In this document: one piece after another, positions 60,057 to 64,000 of the stretch
Layout of the letters: each line of letters starts with the position of its first letter
Numbering within the stretch: the first letter of the stretch is position 1
From: Nocardia testacea NBRC 100365
GTDB lineage: Bacteria; Actinomycetota; Actinomycetes; Mycobacteriales; Mycobacteriaceae
Reading direction: 5' to 3'
DNA length: 64,000 nucleotides
NCBI RefSeq assembly: GCF_000308775.1
Contig: NZ_BAGJ01000103.1
Coordinates: 1 to 64,000 of the forward strand
Position numbers and translations under genes: made by a program
The notes under the pieces: model-generated
Told to the model about the DNA's origin: nothing
The model's input: only the letters and a program-made list of their open reading frames with translations
Database searches by the model: none

Positions 60057-61316
60057 ATGACCACCGATTCGCGACCCGGCGCGGACGCGCCGCCGCGCGG
60101 TCCACTCGAGGGCTACCGCGTACTGGAACTGGGCACGCTCATCGCGGGACCCTACTGCGGCCGGCTGCTCGGTGACCTCGGCGCGGACGTCATCAAGATC
60201 GAAGCCCCGGACCGGCCCGACCCGCTGCGCGAATGGGGTCAGGCCGAAGGCGGACACCAGTATTTCTGGACGGTCCACGCCCGCAACAAGCGGTGCGTCG
60301 GAATCGATCTGCGGACCGAGGCGGGCCGCGAGATCTTCCTCGAACTGGCGCGCACCGCCGATGTGGTGGTGGAGAGCTTCCGCCCCGGAACCCTGGAACG
60401 CTGGGGAATCGGCTACGACGTGCTGACCGCCACCTCCCCCGGTCTCGTCCTCGCCCGGGTGTCGGGCTACGGCCAGACCGGGCCCTACGCCTCCCGGCCC
60501 GGCTACGCGTCGGTCGCCGAGGGCATCAGCGGCCTCCGGCATCTCAACGGTTTCCCGGGCCAGGCCCCACCCCGCATCGCCCTGTCGCTGGGCGACAGCC
60601 TGGCCGGGATGTTCGCCTTCCAAGGCGTGCTGGCCGCCCTGCTGGTGCGGGAACGCACCGGCCGCGGGCAGATCGTCGACGCGGCACTCACCGAGGCAGC
60701 GCTGGCGATCCAGGAGTCCACGGTGCCCGATTACCATAAGACCGGGCATATCAGGCAGCCGTCGGGCACCCGGCTGGACCGGATCGCGCCCTCGAATCTG
60801 TACCGCGCCAAAGATGGTCTGTGGGTCATCATCGCGGCCAACCAGGACACCGTGTTCGGACGGCTGGCCGCCGCCATGGGCCGCCCCGAACTGGCGACCG
60901 ACCCGCGCTATATCGATCACACCGCCCGCGGCCGCAACCAGGACGCACTCGACGAGATCATCGCCGCGTGGGCGGTGGAGTACACCGCCGCCGAACTCAT
61001 CGACCTGCTGGCCGCGGCCGGTGTCGTGGCCGGACCGGTCAATACGGTCGCCGAGGTGATGGCCGATCCACAGTTCCTCGCCCGCGACCTGTTCGTCGAT
61101 CACCGCGATCCCTCGGCGGAGCCCGCCGACCCCGGATACGACCCGGTACCGGTGAAGGGCGTCGGCGTGGTCCCCAAGTTGAGCGAGACGCCGGGCGGTG
61201 TCCGCTGGGGCGGACCGGCCCGCCCGGGCGCCCACACCGATGAGGTCCTCGGCGAAATCCTGGGTTACACCCCGGACCGGCTCGGCGAACTGCGCGCGCG
61301 GGGAACCATCGCATGA
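60057..61316 (+). CDS. CaiB/BaiF-family (class III) CoA transferase
   Basis: 419 residues. Family marks: GYRVLELGTLIAGPYCGRLLGDLGADVIKIE near 19-49, VESFRPGTLERWGI near 104-117, and SLGDSLAGM with the catalytic Asp near 178 that forms the acyl anhydride. RGRNQDALDEIIAAW near 292-306 belongs to the second domain. It moves CoA from a donor thioester to a carboxylic acid. First gene of a five-gene operon; its TGA overlaps the lyase ATG. Confidence 0.93.
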   Translation: MTTDSRPGADAPPRGPLEGYRVLELGTLIAGPYCGRLLGDLGADVIKIEAPDRPDPLREWGQAEGGHQYFWTVHARNKRCVGIDLRTEAGREIFLELARTADVVVESFRPGTLERWGIGYDVLTATSPGLVLARVSGYGQTGPYASRPGYASVAEGISGLRHLNGFPGQAPPRIALSLGDSLAGMFAFQGVLAALLVRERTGRGQIVDAALTEAALAIQESTVPDYHKTGHIRQPSGTRLDRIAPSNLYRAKDGLWVIIAANQDTVFGRLAAAMGRPELATDPRYIDHTARGRNQDALDEIIAAWAVEYTAAELIDLLAAAGVVAGPVNTVAEVMADPQFLARDLFVDHRDPSAEPADPGYDPVPVKGVGVVPKLSETPGGVRWGGPARPGAHTDEVLGEILGYTPDRLGELRARGTIA

Positions 61317-62227
61317 ACGCCCCGGCACAGGTCGATATCCGGGAGGTCGGGCCGCGCGACGGTCTGCAGATCGAGGCGCCCATCCCCACCGAGGCCAAAC
61401 TCGAACTCATCGCGGCACTGGCGGCCACGGGAGTCGGCCGGATCGAGGTCACTTCGTTCGTATCCCCACGCGCCATACCGGCCCTCGCCGATGCCGAACA
61501 GGTGGCGGCCCGGTTGCACCGCTGGCCGGACGTGGCGTTCTCCGCTCTGGTGGCCGGACTCGGCGGGGTCCGGCGGGCACTCGCCGCGGGCGTGACCCGG
61601 CTCGAGTACGTGGTGTCGGCTTCCGATGGGCACAGTGTCGCCAATGTCGGCCGTACCAGCGAAGAGTCGATCGCGCTGATCGGGCCCGTCGCCGAGATGG
61701 TCCACCGCGCGGGCGGCGAACTGGAGGTGATCATCGCGATCGCCTTCGACTGCCCCTTCGACGGACCCACCCCGCCGGACCGGGTCGCCGAGATCGCGGC
61801 GCGCGCCCGGGCGGCCGGCGCCGACGGTCTGTCCGTCGCCGACACCGTCGGCACGGCTACCCCGCGCCGGACCGCCGAGGTCGTCGATCTCGTCCACGCC
61901 GCCGTCCCGGGCGTGGGGATCGGGCTGCATCTGCACAACACACGCGGGCAGGGCCTGGCCAACGCATGGTCGGGATATCTGCACGGTGTCCGCCGTTTCG
62001 ACGCCGCGGCAGGCGGTTTCGGCGGCTGCCCCTTCGCGCCCGGTGCCAGTGGCAATATCGCGACCGAGGAACTGGTCTACCTGTTCGAGGACAGCGGTAT
62101 CGCCACCGGCATCGATCTGCCCGCGACCCTCGCCGCCGCGACCCTGGCCGCCGATCTGCTCGGCCGGGTCGCCGACAGCAATCTGCTCCGCGCCGGCGGG
62201 CGCCTGCACCGCGCGCCCGGGCGCTGA
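61313..62227 (+). CDS. hydroxymethylglutaryl-CoA-lyase-like enzyme
   Basis: 304 residues of the DRE-TIM lyase type: REVGPRDGLQIE at 10-21 with the catalytic Arg and metal Asp, RIEVTSFVSPRAIPALADAEQV near 43-64, LHLHNTRGQGLANAW near 202-216 with the two metal His, and the Gly-rich GGCPFAPGASGN near 240-251 with the mobile-loop Cys. It cleaves 3-hydroxy-3-methylglutaryl-CoA or a similar beta-hydroxy acyl-CoA. Paired here with a CoA transferase it could split an activated hydroxyacid; leucine genes are absent, so the natural substrate may be different. Confidence 0.92.
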   Translation: MNAPAQVDIREVGPRDGLQIEAPIPTEAKLELIAALAATGVGRIEVTSFVSPRAIPALADAEQVAARLHRWPDVAFSALVAGLGGVRRALAAGVTRLEYVVSASDGHSVANVGRTSEESIALIGPVAEMVHRAGGELEVIIAIAFDCPFDGPTPPDRVAEIAARARAAGADGLSVADTVGTATPRRTAEVVDLVHAAVPGVGIGLHLHNTRGQGLANAWSGYLHGVRRFDAAAGGFGGCPFAPGASGNIATEELVYLFEDSGIATGIDLPATLAAATLAADLLGRVADSNLLRAGGRLHRAPGR

Positions 62228-62276
62228 ACACCGACGGGGCCATGCCGATGGTCATGCCGAAAGAAGAGGACATCCG

Positions 62277-62660
62277 ATGAACGATCTGGCCGATCGCTTC
62301 TTCGCCGCCGTCAGCGCGGGCGATGAAGCGACCCTGACCGAACTGTACGCACCCGACGCGCGGATCTGGCACAACGACAAGGGCACCGAGGAGACGGTCA
62401 CCGAGAATCTCCGGGTACTGCGCTGGCTCGCACGCACCCTCGTGGACATGCGTTACGAGGACATCCGCCGGTACCCACTGCCCACCGGCTTCGCCCAGCA
62501 GCACCTCCTGCGCGGCGAACTTCCCGGATACGGGCTGCTGGAAGTCGCGGCGTGCCTGTTCGTGGAGGTTCGTGACGGACGCATCGCCCGCATCGACGAA
62601 TACGTCGACTCGGCAGCGACCCTGCCGCTGCGCGAGTTCACCTCCGGCCGGAAGGGATGA
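62277..62660 (+). CDS. NTF2/SnoaL-like protein
   Basis: 127 residues: LADRFFAAVSAGDEATLTELYAPDARIWHNDKG is the standard start of SnoaL-like ketosteroid-isomerase folds, and FVEVRDGRIARIDEYVDSA the final strand. Candidate active-site residues are the Asp and His in DARIWHND. It may isomerise or hydrolyse an acyl-CoA intermediate, or have only a structural role. The ATG is behind GAAGAGGA; the stop overlaps the dehydrogenase ATG. Confidence 0.85.
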   Translation: MNDLADRFFAAVSAGDEATLTELYAPDARIWHNDKGTEETVTENLRVLRWLARTLVDMRYEDIRRYPLPTGFAQQHLLRGELPGYGLLEVAACLFVEVRDGRIARIDEYVDSAATLPLREFTSGRKG

Positions 62661-63835
62661 CCACGATGGACACCCGACTGGCCGAACTCACCGCCCGGAT
62701 GCGCGCTTTCATCGACGACGAGGTCATCCCCCGCGAACCGGTGCTCGCCCGCGACGACGACACCGCCCGCGAGGCGCTCGCCGGCCTGCGCGCACGAGCG
62801 AAGGAACTCGGTATCTGGGCTCTCGGCCATCCCGCCGAAGTGGGTGGAGGCGGTCTGCCGTTCCTCGACTTCGTCTATCTCAACGAGATCATCGGACGCT
62901 CCGAGTTCGGGCAATTGGCGGTCGGCTCGGTATCGATGCAGGACACTCTCATGCTGCACCTGCACGGCACCGAGGAGCAGCGCCGGCGCTGGATTCCCGG
63001 GCTGGTGTCCGGGGATATCCTGCCTTCGGTCGGGCTCACCGAACCCGAAGTGGCGGGTTCGGACCCGACACTGATCGAAACCCGCGCCGTGACCGACGGT
63101 GACAGCTGGGTGATCAACGGGCACAAATGGTTCACCACCGGGGCGGAGCAGGCGGCGTTCTGTACTGTGTTCGCCCGCACCGAACCCGACAGTGCGCCGC
63201 GGCACGCCCGGATCAGCGCGATCATCGTGCCGGTCGATACGCCGGGGTTCGAGATCGTCCGTTCGATCCCGACGATGGGGCACGACCCCAGTGACCACTA
63301 CGAGGTCCGCCTCACCGACGTCCGCGTCCCGCTGGACAGTCTGCTCGGCGCACGCGGCAAGGGTTTCGCGGTGGCCCAGGACCGGCTCGGCGCCGGGCGG
63401 ATCTTCCACGGTATGCGCTGGCTCGGCCAGGCCCAGCGGGCCTACGAATTGATGTGCGCCCGGGCCAACACCCGCTTCGCACACGGGTCGCTGCTCGCGG
63501 AGAAGGGCGAGATCCATCGCTATATCGCCGAATCCGCCGCCCAGATCCACGCGGCGCGGCTCATGACCCTCGACGCCGCGCGAGCGATGGACGCCGGAGA
63601 GGATTTCCGCGTACGCGTCGGACTGGTGAAGTTCTGGGGCGCCCGGATGCTGCACGATGTGGTCGACCGCGCCATCCAGGTGCACGGCGCCCTCGGCCTC
63701 ACCGCCGATACTCCGCTGGAGCGGATGTACCGGCAGGCACGGTACGCGCGCGTCTACGACGGTCCCGACGAGGTACACCGGATGTCCACCGCGCGGCGGC
63801 TGTTGCGCGACCCAGGGGCCGCACCATGGCTGTGA
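62657..63835 (+). CDS. acyl-CoA dehydrogenase
   Basis: 392 residues. Typical segments: GIWALGHPAEVGGGGLPFLDFV near 53-74, VGLTEPEVAGSDPTLIETRA near 125-144, GHKWFTTGAEQAAFCTVFART near 155-175, GKGFAVAQDRLGAGRIFHGMRWLG near 234-257 and IQVHGALGLTADTPLERMYR near 340-359. The closest functional group is the ACAD10/11-like and short/branched-chain type, because the next gene encodes a phosphotransferase as in ACAD10/11 systems. It oxidises an acyl-CoA at C2-C3 using FAD. Confidence 0.93.
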   Translation: MTTMDTRLAELTARMRAFIDDEVIPREPVLARDDDTAREALAGLRARAKELGIWALGHPAEVGGGGLPFLDFVYLNEIIGRSEFGQLAVGSVSMQDTLMLHLHGTEEQRRRWIPGLVSGDILPSVGLTEPEVAGSDPTLIETRAVTDGDSWVINGHKWFTTGAEQAAFCTVFARTEPDSAPRHARISAIIVPVDTPGFEIVRSIPTMGHDPSDHYEVRLTDVRVPLDSLLGARGKGFAVAQDRLGAGRIFHGMRWLGQAQRAYELMCARANTRFAHGSLLAEKGEIHRYIAESAAQIHAARLMTLDAARAMDAGEDFRVRVGLVKFWGARMLHDVVDRAIQVHGALGLTADTPLERMYRQARYARVYDGPDEVHRMSTARRLLRDPGAAPWL

Positions 63836-64000
63836 CGACGCCGCCGGCCACCCTCGCGGAGGGAGTACGGGCCGTCCTCGCCGCCGCCACCGGCACCGAA
63901 CTCGCCGACGTCCGAGTGCGCCGGCTCACCGGCGGCGCCAGCCGCGAGATCTACGCGGTGTGCGCCACCGATCGGGCGGGCCGCGAGAGCACCGCGGTGC
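63826..64000 (+). CDS. aminoglycoside-phosphotransferase-family protein (cut by window end)
   Basis: The ATG at 63826 overlaps the dehydrogenase stop. The first 58 residues read MAVTTPPATLAEGVRAVLAA and continue with ELADVRVRRLTGGASREIYAV, where the LTGGASREIY element is the Gly-rich nucleotide loop of APH/choline-kinase-like proteins. In acyl-CoA loci such kinases (FadE36/ACAD10-like) phosphorylate hydroxyacyl-CoAs before dehydration and oxidation. The rest lies outside the window. Confidence 0.75.
   Translation, partial: MAVTTPPATLAEGVRAVLAAATGTELADVRVRRLTGGASREIYAVCATDRAGRESTAV

Overview
The window is GC-rich actinobacterial DNA, with frequent GTG starts, ATGA or GTGA stop/start overlaps and leaderless-looking promoters. 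It most resembles Nocardia or a close mycolate-producing relative. The reasons are ESX (type VII) accessory genes (WXG100-like, two YbaB/EbfC-like, one EspD-like), a secreted LIP-family lipase, a mymA-like lipid operon, an Eis-like acetyltransferase and a SAM-IV riboswitch. No rRNA, tRNA, CRISPR array, intact insertion sequence or phage gene was seen. The genus is an inference.

Bases 1-14,000: ESX-type accessory genes flank a redox/signalling block. A WXG100-headed protein with a degenerate zincin-like tail sits with a YbaB-like gene. Divergent from it is a two-gene signalling pair: a receiver fused to a thioredoxin-reductase-like flavoprotein without the CxxC, and a cNMP-domain histidine kinase. 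An SDR remnant, an FAD monooxygenase with a TetR regulator and a triplicated operator, an alpha/beta hydrolase, and a TetR/Baeyer-Villiger monooxygenase pair follow. A second YbaB-like plus EspD-like group and a large immunity-like protein close this part.

Bases 14,000-28,600: a secreted lipase, a frameshifted gene, gluconokinase, a VOC protein, a transposase-OrfA-like protein with a strong hairpin behind it, an ATP-grasp protein, a membrane esterase overlapping an MprF-like lipid aminoacylation protein, a SigJ-type sigma factor divergent from an AhpD-like gene, a quinone oxidoreductase, coupled TetR and XRE regulators, and an SDR.

Bases 28,600-36,500: a six-gene leftward operon (aldo-keto reductase, two NtaA/DszA-type flavin monooxygenases, permease, binding lipoprotein, ATPase) looks like uptake and oxidative breakdown of an organosulfur or N-containing compound. 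A divergent IclR gene and two TTCC-N7-GGAA palindromes probably control it.

Bases 36,600-44,900: a TetR gene divergent from a tightly packed seven-gene operon. It encodes a predicted diiron PF10118 protein, a ferredoxin-type reductase, an SRPBCC protein, a Baeyer-Villiger-type monooxygenase, an SDR, an HSL-family esterase and an acyl-CoA ligase. It is a variant of the mycobacterial mymA locus with an extra diiron/reductase module.

Bases 44,900-57,000: three roadblock-type proteins with a PATAN/HTH-like protein but no GTPase or kinase, then an EamA exporter, a thiamine-binding-like protein, a YdcF-like protein, a MerR/deacetylase pair with a clear MerR-type operator, an Eis-like acetyltransferase, and a class V aminotransferase/cysteine desulfurase behind a SAM-IV riboswitch. 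The last is divergent from an SsuD-like alkanesulfonate monooxygenase, forming a sulfur locus. An aldo-keto reductase and an SDR follow.

Bases 57,000-64,000: a nitroreductase, a CMD-like protein and a VOC protein run left. A TetR gene with a leaderless promoter and an acyl-CoA operon (CoA transferase, HMG-CoA-lyase-like, NTF2-like, acyl-CoA dehydrogenase, phosphotransferase cut by the window end) run right. This looks like one CoA-thioester catabolic region.
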